A stretch of DNA of 14,908 nucleotides from Halothiobacillus neapolitanus (lineage in GTDB: Bacteria; Pseudomonadota; Gammaproteobacteria; Halothiobacillales; Halothiobacillaceae), in assembly GCA_020721485.1 (NCBI GenBank), contig DYMR01000023.1:1-14908 (forward strand), in the 5' to 3' direction. Numbering within the stretch: the stretch's first letter is position 1; the number at the start of each line of letters is the position of its first letter. The position numbers and the translations under genes were made by a program. Positions 8,286 to 14,908 of this stretch are shown here, piece by piece. The notes beneath the pieces are model-generated. The model was not told the DNA's origin. It did not search any database and worked only from the letters and a program-made list of their open reading frames with translations.

Positions 8286-9023
8286 ATGTTTGAAGTCATC
8301 ATTCCGGCACGCATGGGGTCGAGCCGCTTGCCCGGCAAACCGTTGGCCGATATTCATGGCCGACCGATGATCGCTTGGGTGCATGACTGCGCCTTGGCGA
8401 GCGGCGCGGCGCGCGTGCAGATTGCGTGCGACCACCCCGACATTGCGGCGGCGGCGGTGGCCTGCGGTGCAACGGCGGTTATGACCCGCGAAGATCACCC
8501 GTCCGGCACCGATCGCTTGGCGGAGGTGATCGACCGCTGCGCCTTGCCCGATGATGCACTGATCGTCAATTTACAGGGCGATGAACCCCTGATGATTCCG
8601 GCGCTGCTCAGCCAAGTGGCGCAATTGCTGGCCGCGCATCCGACAGCGGCCATGGCCACCCTGATGGTGCCGATTACCGACCCGGCGGAATTCACCGATC
8701 CGGCGGTGGTGAAAGTGGTGGTGGGCGGCGGGCAGCAGGCTCTGTATTTTTCTCGCGCACCGATCCCGCATGACCGCGATGCCAGCCTGCCGCCCGGCAG
8801 CGTCTTGGGCTACCGCCATCTTGGGCTCTACGCGTATCGGGCGGGCTTTATTCGCCGCTTTGTCGCAACGCCCATGGCGGAGCTGGAATCGCGCGAAAAG
8901 CTCGAACAACTGCGCGCCTTAGCAATGGGCGAAACCCTGGTGATTGCCGAAGCGCTCGCCATTCCCCCGGCGGGCGTCGATACCCCCGAAGATTTGGCGC
9001 GGGTTCGGCGCGTATTGGCTTAG
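8286..9023 (+). CDS. kdsB: KdsB, 3-deoxy-manno-octulosonate cytidylyltransferase (CMP-Kdo synthetase)
   Basis: Cytoplasmic enzyme that activates Kdo with CTP to CMP-Kdo, the donor for the first sugars of the LPS inner core. The 245 residues match the family length. Residues 5-20 contain the nucleotide-binding signature IIPARMGSSRLPGKPL; TREDHPSGTDRLAEV and NLQGDEPL (95-102, with the metal-binding D99) follow. ALYFSRAPIPHDRD, the YRHLGLYAYRAGFIRRF block and the C-terminal GVDTPEDLARVR are also in place. A GAGG about 10 bp before the ATG could serve as Shine-Dalgarno. It is the last gene of the plus-strand envelope cluster; the downstream DNA holds repeats rather than the murB or phosphatase genes sometimes found next in other genomes. 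Confidence 0.96.
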   Translation: MFEVIIPARMGSSRLPGKPLADIHGRPMIAWVHDCALASGAARVQIACDHPDIAAAAVACGATAVMTREDHPSGTDRLAEVIDRCALPDDALIVNLQGDEPLMIPALLSQVAQLLAAHPTAAMATLMVPITDPAEFTDPAVVKVVVGGGQQALYFSRAPIPHDRDASLPPGSVLGYRHLGLYAYRAGFIRRFVATPMAELESREKLEQLRALAMGETLVIAEALAIPPAGVDTPEDLARVRRVLA

Positions 9024-9040
9024 CCGCTGTTCGAACCAAC

Positions 9041-9057
9041 GCGAAACGGTCCTTCGC
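9041..9057 (+). terminator. Possible hairpin terminator after kdsB
   Basis: GCGAA (9041-9045) and TTCGC (9053-9057) form a 5-bp stem with a 7-nt loop followed by TTT, starting 17 bp after the kdsB stop. The stem and T-run are short, so this is weak; the stronger G/C hairpins of the adjacent repeat array may do the job instead. Confidence 0.25.
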
Positions 9058-9119
9058 TTTGCGGGGCGGCGGTTTAATCTGTTTGGCTAATCAGCTTGGG
9101 GATTGGCTCGGGTGCAAGC

Positions 9120-9330
9120 CTTCCCCCTTGAGGGCTTCCCCCTTGAGGGAGTGGGGTGCAGTCCGTTGGGCACATCGGTCGGATGAAACTCTCCTTCCCC
9201 CTTGGGGGGAGGGGCGACCGTTGGGCACATCGGTCGGGTGCAACTCTCCCTCCCTTGATGGGGCAGGGGCAGTTCGTTGGGCACATCGGTCGGGTATAAC
9301 TCTCCCTCCCCCTTGAGGGGGGAGGGCCGG
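9120..9330. repeat. Tandem 55-56 bp repeat array with G/C-rich hairpins in a convergent gap
   Basis: The 400-bp gap between kdsB and the minus-strand small membrane gene has no convincing gene. A 19-bp core CGTTGGGCACATCGGTCGG occurs exactly three times, at 9164-9182, 9219-9237 and 9275-9293, a period of 55 then 56 bp. Each core is followed by a variant of AAACTCTCC or CAACTCTCC, then a C-run, a TTG turn and a G-run that can fold into a hairpin. The best one, at about 9304-9326, pairs CCCTCCCC with GGGGAGGG around CTTGAGG. Before the first core, a 15-bp unit CTTCCCCCTTGAGGG is duplicated at 9120-9134 and 9135-9149. The hairpins vary more than the core. The position suits bidirectional termination. 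The inference is a REP-like or other dispersed intergenic element; there are no transposase remnants. Confidence 0.75.
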
Positions 9331-9346
9331 GGTGGGGGTGTCAAAT

Positions 9347-9383
9347 TCAAATGATGGCGCACTCAAATGATGGCGCACTCAAA
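9347..9383. repeat. Perfect 16-bp tandem duplication
   Basis: TCAAATGATGGCGCAC is present at 9347-9362 and again at 9363-9378, followed by the first five bases of a third copy. It directly follows the hairpin repeat array and is of different sequence. It may be a slippage or insertion scar. Confidence 0.85.
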
Positions 9384-9423
9384 GCACCCTCATCGCCCAC
9401 CGACCCCCAAGGAATGGAAGGTT

Positions 9424-9630
9424 TTATCGATCGGAGCGATCGTCGGCGGGCGCTGCTGCGTCGGTTGTCGGCCGAGCCTTGCCGCGTTTGAGTTTGACCA
9501 GAATAAACACCAGCCAGAACAACAGCACCAGCACCCCGGCGCCGTAGCCTAAATACGCCGTGGCCAGCACGATGCTGCCCAGCACGATGCTGATGAGCAG
9601 AAATTCGTAGGTAGATCGTTGAATACGCAT
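9424..9630 (-). CDS. Small two-helix membrane protein of unknown function
   Basis: A 68-residue protein I do not recognise. After a short polar start (MRIQRSTYEF), residues about 10-46 are almost wholly hydrophobic (LLISIVLGSIVLATAYLGYG, then AGVLVLLFWLVFILV), enough for two short membrane helices with a Gly/Tyr turn. A basic stretch KLKRGK and a charged Ala/Asp/Arg tail follow, probably cytoplasmic by the positive-inside rule. On the minus strand GAGG lies about 6 bp before the ATG, supporting the start. It follows the cupin-like gene by 17 bp on the same strand, so the two are probably one transcript. There is no signal for a toxin or a phage holin beyond its size. Confidence 0.65.
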   Translation of the reverse strand: MRIQRSTYEFLLISIVLGSIVLATAYLGYGAGVLVLLFWLVFILVKLKRGKARPTTDAAAPADDRSDR

Positions 9631-9647
9631 AGAAAACCTCGAAAAAA

Positions 9648-10082
9648 TCAGTCGGTGTCACCCAGCGCGCAGCGCCCGGTGACGATGAAAACCGCCGCAT
9701 CTGTGGCGCGCCCCGTGAAGCGGAACTGGGTGCCGGCGGGGAGTTGAAGCACATCGCCCGGCACCAGCGCCGATGAGAGTTCTTGCCCCGCATCGACCCA
9801 CTGCATCAACCCGGCGCCCGAGTGCAGCATCAGGCTAACCATCGTTTCAGCAACATATCGCCCGGTGGTGTGCTCCGCCGGAATATGCCACTCGTGGAGC
9901 TGGGCGGGCTTGCCTGCGGGCGCGAGCGCGCGCCACGCGGAACCCTCTTCTGCGCTCACCGTGGGGCAAGCCGCGCGGTGAATCAGGTACGATGCCTCGG
10001 GCGAACGGACACCGCGTGGGCGGCGTGCCGAGCGAGCCGCCGAGTTTGGCGCAGGGGAAGCGGCATCGGGTGAATGAGACAT
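9648..10082 (-). CDS. Cupin-like small protein, metal site apparently degenerate
   Basis: The frame is open upstream to 10409, but that part runs antisense through the DUF2288 gene and has no protein-like character. The ATG at 10082 gives 144 residues and fits a divergent gene pair. Residues 1-30 are low-complexity (Ser, Ala, Pro, Arg). From about residue 45 a single cupin-type beta barrel can be read: LHEWHIPAEHTTGRYVAETM, SLMLHSGAGLMQWVDAGQE, then PGDVLQLPAGTQFRFTG. The last segment fits cupin motif 2, but the usual metal-binding histidine is replaced (PAGTQFRF), and motif 1 lacks the HxH...E arrangement. A catalytic dioxygenase role is therefore unlikely; ligand binding or a structural role is possible. 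No clear Shine-Dalgarno precedes the ATG, so the start is moderately certain. Confidence 0.65.
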   Translation of the reverse strand: MSHSPDAASPAPNSAARSARRPRGVRSPEASYLIHRAACPTVSAEEGSAWRALAPAGKPAQLHEWHIPAEHTTGRYVAETMVSLMLHSGAGLMQWVDAGQELSSALVPGDVLQLPAGTQFRFTGRATDAAVFIVTGRCALGDTD

Positions 10083-10128
10083 GGCGTGGGCAGGAACCGC
10101 AGCAAAGTGAGCGAAAAATAACCGCCAT

Positions 10129-10134
10129 ATTGTA
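10129..10134 (-). promoter_or_regulatory. Candidate -10 box for the cupin/small membrane protein unit
   Basis: Read on the minus strand, TACAAT (5 of 6 matches to TATAAT) lies about 47 bp before the cupin-like start codon, in the 78-bp divergent gap. No good -35 is present at 16-18 bp, so support is limited. Confidence 0.25.
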
Positions 10135-10160
10135 CGGGTTTTCCTAGGTACTTCGGATAA

Positions 10161-10535
10161 ATGATTGAGAACAAAACCGTGGACGATGTGATGCAAAACG
10201 AGCCGATGATTCCTGAGTTTCCCGAATCCGGGGACGAGCAGCGGGCTTTTTTCTTGGGGCAAACGGCGCGGTTGGATTGGGCGGAGCTTGCGCCGTTCTT
10301 TGCCCGAGGGCAGGTGGTCAGTGTGGCCGAGTCGGTCGATTTGATCGACGCGGCGTTGGCGATGGCGACCGATGATGCGCCCCGTTTGCAGGCGTGGATG
10401 GCGGAACATTCGGTGGCGGTGCTCGATACCGACCGCGCCAAACTCTGGGCGGAAGGATCGCTGGCGTTGTGGGCGGTGGTGGTGACGCCGTGGGTCTTGG
10501 TGCAGGCACGCAGCCGGTCAGCGGATTTGCACTAA
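10161..10535 (+). CDS. DUF2288 family protein
   Basis: Small soluble protein of 124 residues in a family without known function. Residues about 32-117 carry the DUF2288 pattern as I know it: LGQTARLDWAELAPFFARGQ, then VSVAESVDLIDAALAMATDD, a central LQAWMAEHSV, and the conserved closing WAVVVTPWVLVQ. The N-terminal 30 residues are acidic and variable. The ATG at 10161 has no strong Shine-Dalgarno; in-frame ATGs at 10191 and 10206 would also leave the domain intact, so the exact start is uncertain. It is transcribed divergently from the cupin-like gene, with 78 bp between the two start codons, and has no same-strand partner nearby. Confidence 0.8.
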   Translation: MIENKTVDDVMQNEPMIPEFPESGDEQRAFFLGQTARLDWAELAPFFARGQVVSVAESVDLIDAALAMATDDAPRLQAWMAEHSVAVLDTDRAKLWAEGSLALWAVVVTPWVLVQARSRSADLH

Positions 10536-10910
10536 ATTCATTCAATCGCGATATTTTACGCCCCATAAAGTGGCAATCGACGGGGCGGATGGCGGTTCGG
10601 CGGCGTGGTTACGCTCAAAATTCACAGAAAATTAGCCAACGAATAATTGGCCTTATTTTTTATTTTCAGTGAGTTGCTGAAACACGCACAGAATTTACGG
10701 AAATTCTGCCCGGTTTTGGCGTACTGTTTGCTATCTCGCAGTGCAGTTAAATCGTGGATGAGCGTGCGCCTTGAAAAAGCGTGACGAGCCAGTTCGAGCG
10801 CAAGGAGCCGCGCCAGTGAGCAACGAGACATATCACGAAGATAGGCGAGGCGCGAACGAGCACGCGACACCGCGATCGGACTGCGCAGTAGATTTATCAA
10901 GGTGCACTGT
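10536..10910. other. Unexplained 375-bp gap before the EAL gene: hairpin, palindrome, GAG-rich block
   Basis: No plus-strand gene is visible. After the candidate terminator there is a perfect 8-bp stem with a 4-nt loop, CAGAATTT (10689-10696) and AAATTCTG (10701-10708). Bases 10780-10862 contain variants of ACGAGC recurring at about 9-12 bp intervals. ACTGCGCAGT (10880-10889) is a perfect 10-bp palindrome 21 bp before the EAL start codon. A minus-strand frame spans 10622-10975 (117 residues, with a Leu/Arg-rich stretch), but it runs into the EAL gene, ends in low-quality sequence and lacks a ribosome site, so I do not call it a gene. A long leader, a small RNA or a decayed repeat are all possible. 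Confidence 0.5.
10635..10667 (+). terminator. Candidate Rho-independent terminator after the DUF2288 gene
   Basis: GCCAA (10635-10639) pairs with TTGGC (10647-10651) over a 7-nt loop and is followed by CTTATTTTTTATTTT. The T-rich tract is convincing but the 5-bp stem is short. It lies 100 bp past the stop codon. Confidence 0.4.
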
Positions 10911-12146
10911 ATGAACCCCAGAATCCAAACGGATGTCGATGGCCAGAGCGTGGCAGTGTGCGAGGGGTTTCGCATTCGATCCGCCTTTCAGCCGATTATT
11001 TCGGTCGCGCACCAACGGGTCGTCGGCTACGAAGGCTTGGCGCGGGTGGTCGATGAGGCCGGTCAGGTCATCCCGCCCAATGAATTGTTTGGCCAAATTC
11101 AGGATTTACGCCATCTGGTGGCGGTCGATCGCGCCTGCCGAGAGCTGCACCTGACCAACTTCGCGCGGATGCAGTTTTTCCCGCGTTGGATTTTCATCAA
11201 TGTGCATCCCTTGGTGGCGATGCAGGGGCATCAATTCGGCTCGTTTTTCGCCAACATTCTCGAAGAATTGCGCATCGACGGTGCGCAAGTGGTCATTGAA
11301 CTGGTCGAATCCGCGCTGGTCGATGAACGCCAACTGCGCTCCGCGATTGAGCTGTACCGCTCCTTGGGGTGTTTGGTCGCGCTGGATGATTTCGGGGTCA
11401 GCGGTTCGCAATTTACCCGTTTGTGGCGCATCGACGCCGACATCGTCAAGCTGGATCGTAGCCTGATTGCCGAGGCCGAGCATTCCGCGCGGGCGCGGCG
11501 CACCCTGCCGTCGCTCACCGCGATGGTGCATGAAGCGGGCAGTTTGGTGCTGCAAGAGGGCATCGAAAACCCGATGCAATTGGATTTGGCGCTGAATTCC
11601 GGGGTCGATTTATTGCAAGGGTTTGGGCTGGGTCGCCCCGCGTTATTGTCGGAAGAAGAGCCGTTTGATCGGTCGTTTCTGGCGGGTGGGTTGCAGCGGA
11701 CTTCGTTGGAAACCGATCGTGCGGACTTTGATCTTCATCAACAAATTCAAGCAGTCACCGAACGGTTTGAAGATATGTTGGTGGCGATTGAACGCGGCGT
11801 ACCGATTGAGCAGGCCGCGCGTGCGCTTCTTTCGATGCATTTGGTGGCGCGGGTGTTTGTGCTGGACGCCGCCGGGCGACAGCGCGGGGAAACGGTGCAC
11901 GGCAGCTTCGCGCCGCTGGCGTTGCACAGCCGGTTTCAGCCGTTGTTGCAGGCCGAAGGCGCGAGTTGGGCGAAGCGCCCTTATTTCCGCCGAGCGATGA
12001 TCGAGCCCGGCATCGTGCAGATCAGCCGCCCCTATTTATCGGTCGCCGGAGGCAATTTATGCCGCACGCTGTCGTACTGCCGCGCGCATGTGCCGGATCA
12101 CGGCATCAAGGTGGTGTGTTGCGATTTGAATTGGTCGGAAGACTAA
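10911..12146 (+). CDS. EAL-domain protein (putative c-di-GMP phosphodiesterase) with C-terminal sensor-like domain
   Basis: Predicted cytoplasmic protein of 411 residues. A GTG at 10902 is in frame, but the ATG at 10911 is preceded by AAGGTG with 6-bp spacing and is preferred. Residues about 20-255 form an EAL domain. The signature is EGL instead of EAL (41-43). The residues used for substrate, metal and catalysis appear present: Q27 (FQPI), E41, N97 (FINVHP), E130 (VIELVES), D159 and D160, K180 (ADIVKLDRS), E216 and E219 (QEGIEN), Q236 (LLQGFGLGRP). Loop 6, normally DDFGTGYSS, reads DDFGVSGSQ, which may affect dimerisation or activity. Residues about 270-405 are separate: a helical linker, then VARVFVLDAAGRQRGE and RPYFRRAMIEPGIVQISRPYLS, reminiscent of a Cache/PAS-like sensor. 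No membrane helices or GGDEF domain are present. Hydrolysis of c-di-GMP is likely but a binding-only role is possible. Confidence 0.85.
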   Translation: MNPRIQTDVDGQSVAVCEGFRIRSAFQPIISVAHQRVVGYEGLARVVDEAGQVIPPNELFGQIQDLRHLVAVDRACRELHLTNFARMQFFPRWIFINVHPLVAMQGHQFGSFFANILEELRIDGAQVVIELVESALVDERQLRSAIELYRSLGCLVALDDFGVSGSQFTRLWRIDADIVKLDRSLIAEAEHSARARRTLPSLTAMVHEAGSLVLQEGIENPMQLDLALNSGVDLLQGFGLGRPALLSEEEPFDRSFLAGGLQRTSLETDRADFDLHQQIQAVTERFEDMLVAIERGVPIEQAARALLSMHLVARVFVLDAAGRQRGETVHGSFAPLALHSRFQPLLQAEGASWAKRPYFRRAMIEPGIVQISRPYLSVAGGNLCRTLSYCRAHVPDHGIKVVCCDLNWSED

Positions 12147-12202
12147 TCCCGCGCCCGTTTGCACCTCGCCAGAGAAATCCTGACAATAGGCCGCACAGCC
12201 GC

Positions 12203-12217
12203 TGGCATAAGCCTTGC
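12203..12217 (+). promoter_or_regulatory. Candidate sigma-54 (-24/-12) promoter of acnB
   Basis: TGGCATAAGCCTTGC matches the consensus TGGCAY-RNNNN-TTGC with correct spacing between the GG and GC elements; the preceding base is C, as preferred. Transcription would start near 12228, leaving a leader of about 88 nt. The same bases can be read as an extended -10 (TGG CATAAG) with CTGACA at 12180-12185, though the 20-bp spacer is too long for a good sigma-70 promoter. Confidence 0.4.
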
Positions 12218-12233
12218 GTGAATTTCTGATCGG

Positions 12234-12245
12234 ACGGCGCGCCGT
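12234..12245. promoter_or_regulatory. 12-bp perfect palindrome in the acnB leader (possible operator)
   Basis: ACGGCGCGCCGT is its own reverse complement and lies just after the predicted transcription start, 71 bp before the acnB start codon. It could be a regulator site or an RNA structure; in GC-rich DNA chance is also possible. Confidence 0.3.
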
Positions 12246-12316
12246 TGTCCATTCCTTCACGCGCGCCCGACAGACACTGCCCCAATTATTTTCGCCGCAT
12301 CATCAAGGAGCACGCC

Positions 12317-14905
12317 ATGCTTGAGGCCTATCGCGCCCATGTTCAAGAACGCCAGCACGAGGGTGTTCTGCCGAAACCGTTGACCGCCGAGCAAACCGCC
12401 GCGCTGGTCGAGTTGATTCAGGCACCGCCAGCGGGGGAAGACACCGCATTCCTGCTGCATTTGCTGACCGAATGCGTGCCGCCGGGGGTGGATCAGGCCG
12501 CGTATGTGAAGGCCGCGTTCCTCACCGCGCTGGCCGAGGGCAAGGTGACATCGCCGTTGATCGACCGCGTGCAGGCGGTGCATTGGCTGGGCACGATGAT
12601 CGGCGGCTACAACATCGACCCGCTGATTGCCCTGCTCGATGACGCGGTGGTGGGCGATGCCGTGGTGGCGGCGCTTAAGCGCACCGTGCTGGTGTATGAC
12701 GCCTTCCGCGATGTAGAAGACAAAATGCGCGCCGGTAGTGCCCGCGCCAAGGCGGTCATCGAATCGTGGGCGGCGGCGGAATGGTTCACCACCAAGCCTG
12801 AACTGGCGGAAGAAATCACCGTCACCGTGTTCAAAGTGCCGGGCGAAACCAATACCGATGACCTTTCCCCAGCGCAAGACGCCTGGAGCCGGCCAGATAT
12901 TCCGCTGCACGCGCTCGCCATGCTCACCAGCAAAATGCCGGATGGTTTGGCGACCATCGAACAACTCAAGGCCAAAGGGCATCCGGTCGCCTATGTGGGC
13001 GATGTGGTGGGCACCGGCTCGTCGCGCAAATCGGCGATCAACTCCGTGCAGTGGCACATGGGGCGCGACATTCCGCAAGTACCGAACAAGCGCAGCGGTG
13101 GCGTGGTGCTCGGCAGCAAAATCGCGCCGATTTTTTTCAATACAGCGGAAGATTCCGGCGCGTTGCCGATTGAAGTGCCGGTCGATCAACTGGACACCGG
13201 CGATGTGGTGACGATTCGCCCCTACGCGGGTGAGCTGCTCAAAAATGGGGCAGTGATTGAACATTTCGCCCTGAAACCGACCACGCTGCCGGATGAAGTC
13301 CGGGCGGGCGGGCGCATTCCGCTGATTATTGGCCGCGCCTTGACCGACCGCGCGCGCGAATGCCTCGGGCTGCCGGCTTCAACGGTGTTCCGCCGTCCGG
13401 TACAGCCGCAAGACACCGGCAAAGGCTTCACCCTCGCGCAGAAAATGGTCGGCAAAGCCTGCGGCGTGACGGGCGTGCGTCCCGGCACCTACTGCGAGCC
13501 GAAAATGGCCACCGTCGGCAGTCAAGACACCACCGGCGCCATGACCCGCGACGAGCTCAAAGAGCTGGCTTGCCTCGGGTTTTCCGCCGAACTCGTCATG
13601 CAATCCTTCTGCCACACGGCGGCCTACCCGAAACCGGTAGACATCGAACTGCAACACAGCCTGCCGGATTTCATCAGCACCCGAGGCGGCGTATCGCTGC
13701 GCCCCGGCGATGGCGTGATTCACTCCTGGCTGAACCGCATGATTCTGCCCGACACCGTCGGCACCGGCGGCGATTCGCATACCCGCTTCCCGATTGGCAT
13801 TTCCTTTCCGGCAGGTTCCGGCCTCGTCGCGTTTGCCGCCGCGCTCGGCGTCATGCCGCTCGACATGCCCGAATCCGTGCTGGTGCGCTTCAAGGGCGAG
13901 ATGCAGCCCGGCATCACCCTGCGCGATTTGGTAAACGCCATCCCGTATGTGGCGATTCAGCGCGGCCTGCTCACCGTCGAGAAAAAGGGCAAGAAAAATG
14001 TGTTCAATGGCCGCGTGCTCGAAATCGAAGGCTTGCCGAATCTCAAAGTCGAACAAGCGTTTGAATTTGCCGATGCCTCGGCCGAACGCTCGGCCAACGG
14101 CTGCACCGTGCGCCTCGGCAAAGCCCCGATCATCGAATTCCTCAAGAGCAACATCACCTTGCTGCAATGGATGATCGCCAACGACTACGAAGACAAACGC
14201 AGCCTCGCGCGGCGCATCGAAGCCATGGAAAAATGGCTGGCCAATCCCGAATTGCTCGAACCGGATGCCGATGCCGAATACGCCGAAATCATCGAAATCG
14301 ACCTCGCCACCATCACCGAACCGCTGCTGGCCTGCCCGAACGACCCCGACGACATCAAACCCCTGTCGCAAGTACAGGGCGCAGCCATCGACGAAGTGTT
14401 CATCGGCTCCTGCATGACCAACATCGGCCACTACCGCGCCGCAGGCAAAGTGCTGCAAGCGCACGGTGGCGCGGTGCCTACCCGCCTATGGATTGCCCCG
14501 CCCACCCGGATGGACGCCCACCAACTCACCGAAGAAGGCTACTACAGCATCTTCGGCAAGGCCGGCGCCCGCACCGAACTGCCCGGCTGCTCACTGTGTA
14601 TGGGCAACCAAGCGCGCGTGGCCGATGGCGCCACCGTGGTATCCACCTCGACGCGCAACTTCCCCAACCGCATGGGCAAAGACACCTTCGTCTACCTCGC
14701 CTCAGCCGAACTTTCCGCCGTCGCCGCACTGCTGGGCCGCCTACCCAGCGTGGCCGAATATCAAGCGCAAGTGGCCGGGCTCAAACCCTTGGCAAACGAC
14801 ATCTACCGCTACCTCAACTTCAACGAAATCGACGCCTACCAAAAGCAAGCGACCAAAGGCATGCAAATGATTAAAGACATCCCGGTGGTCACGATACCCG
14901 CGTAA
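12317..14905 (+). CDS. acnB: AcnB, bifunctional aconitate hydratase 2 / 2-methylisocitrate dehydratase
   Basis: Cytoplasmic [4Fe-4S] enzyme of the TCA cycle interconverting citrate and isocitrate; AcnB enzymes also dehydrate 2-methylisocitrate. The frame is open from a TTG at 12245, but the ATG at 12317 is chosen: AAGGAG lies 6 bp before it and the protein then begins [16 protein letters not shown], like E. coli AcnB. The 862 residues match the usual length. AcnB domain order is visible: an N-terminal HEAT-like domain (to about 160), the swivelling domain with [15 protein letters not shown] sequence and [14 protein letters not shown], then the catalytic domains with [29 protein letters not shown] and [18 protein letters not shown]. 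The cluster cysteines are C699 (GSCMTNIG), C758 and C761 ([10 protein letters not shown]). The second half uses mainly C-ending codons, consistent with high expression. It is complete, ending 3 bp before the window edge, with its own upstream control region. Confidence 0.97.
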   Translation: MLEAYRAHVQERQHEGVLPKPLTAEQTAALVELIQAPPAGEDTAFLLHLLTECVPPGVDQAAYVKAAFLTALAEGKVTSPLIDRVQAVHWLGTMIGGYNIDPLIALLDDAVVGDAVVAALKRTVLVYDAFRDVEDKMRAGSARAKAVIESWAAAEWFTTKPELAEEITVTVFKVPGETNTDDLSPAQDAWSRPDIPLHALAMLTSKMPDGLATIEQLKAKGHPVAYVGDVVGTGSSRKSAINSVQWHMGRDIPQVPNKRSGGVVLGSKIAPIFFNTAEDSGALPIEVPVDQLDTGDVVTIRPYAGELLKNGAVIEHFALKPTTLPDEVRAGGRIPLIIGRALTDRARECLGLPASTVFRRPVQPQDTGKGFTLAQKMVGKACGVTGVRPGTYCEPKMATVGSQDTTGAMTRDELKELACLGFSAELVMQSFCHTAAYPKPVDIELQHSLPDFISTRGGVSLRPGDGVIHSWLNRMILPDTVGTGGDSHTRFPIGISFPAGSGLVAFAAALGVMPLDMPESVLVRFKGEMQPGITLRDLVNAIPYVAIQRGLLTVEKKGKKNVFNGRVLEIEGLPNLKVEQAFEFADASAERSANGCTVRLGKAPIIEFLKSNITLLQWMIANDYEDKRSLARRIEAMEKWLANPELLEPDADAEYAEIIEIDLATITEPLLACPNDPDDIKPLSQVQGAAIDEVFIGSCMTNIGHYRAAGKVLQAHGGAVPTRLWIAPPTRMDAHQLTEEGYYSIFGKAGARTELPGCSLCMGNQARVADGATVVSTSTRNFPNRMGKDTFVYLASAELSAVAALLGRLPSVAEYQAQVAGLKPLANDIYRYLNFNEIDAYQKQATKGMQMIKDIPVVTIPA

Positions 14906-14908
14906 CGC

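Noticed and set aside
9164..9293. CRISPR array
   Set aside because: Only three cores, and the sequence between them is itself a related hairpin rather than unique spacers; no cas genes are nearby.
9059..9378. Short frames on both strands in the repeat array, with recurring PTDVPNG or RCAQR peptides
   Set aside because: They are translations of the tandem repeat and hairpins; no ribosome sites or non-repeat protein sequence.
10083..10409. N-terminal extension of the cupin-like gene up to 10409
   Set aside because: The extension is antisense to the DUF2288 gene and lacks protein character; the ATG at 10082 fits the divergent promoter gap.
10683..10730. c-di-GMP (GEMM) riboswitch upstream of the EAL gene
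   Set aside because: CACGCACAG matches the start of the class I motif, but the following GGCAAACC and the second-helix sequences are absent and a simple hairpin follows instead.
12257..14464. Long minus-strand frames (335 and 361 codons) inside acnB
   Set aside because: They are fully antisense to an unmistakable aconitase gene and have shadow-like composition.

Overview
The window is a GC-rich, densely coded chromosomal segment from a Gram-negative proteobacterium, most likely a gammaproteobacterium. It carries lipid A and Kdo genes in the order exbB-exbD-msbA-lpxK-(YcaR/Trm112-like)-kdsB, the arrangement familiar from Gammaproteobacteria, together with an AcnB-type aconitase and a DUF2288 protein. 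I cannot assign a genus. No tRNA, rRNA, CRISPR array, prophage or complete insertion sequence is visible.

Layout. (1) Bases 1-2282, plus strand: the 3' part of arsJ (organoarsenical efflux permease of arsenate-resistance operons), then an AroG-like DAHP synthase, the entry enzyme of the shikimate pathway. (2) Bases 2347-9023, plus strand: a compact envelope block. A periplasmic DUF4140/DUF4139 (MuiA-like) protein comes first. ExbB and ExbD (proton-driven energiser), MsbA (lipid A flippase), LpxK (lipid A 4'-kinase), a small Trm112/YcaR-like protein and KdsB (CMP-Kdo synthase) follow. The exbB-exbD and exbD-msbA junctions overlap by 4 bp, which suggests translational coupling. LpxK makes lipid IVA, KdsB supplies the activated sugar for Kdo addition, and MsbA flips the finished core-lipid A. 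(3) Bases 9024-9423: a non-coding convergent gap with a 55-56 bp tandem repeat carrying G/C-rich hairpins, next to a perfect 16-bp tandem duplication. (4) Bases 9424-10082, minus strand: a two-gene unit (cupin-like protein, then a small membrane protein), divergent from a DUF2288 gene at 10161-10535. (5) Bases 10536-10910: a 375-bp gap with hairpins, a palindrome and a GAG-rich block that I cannot identify. (6) Bases 10911-12146: a c-di-GMP EAL-domain protein with a non-canonical EGL signature and a C-terminal sensor-like region. (7) Bases 12147-14905: acnB, preceded by a sequence with good spacing and consensus for a sigma-54 promoter (an extended -10 is an alternative reading) and a 12-bp perfect palindrome.

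Most of the window is ordinary core metabolism and envelope biogenesis, and I see no convincing new multi-gene system. The places most worth a second look are the repeat array after kdsB, the unexplained gap before the EAL gene, the EAL protein itself, and the acnB control region.
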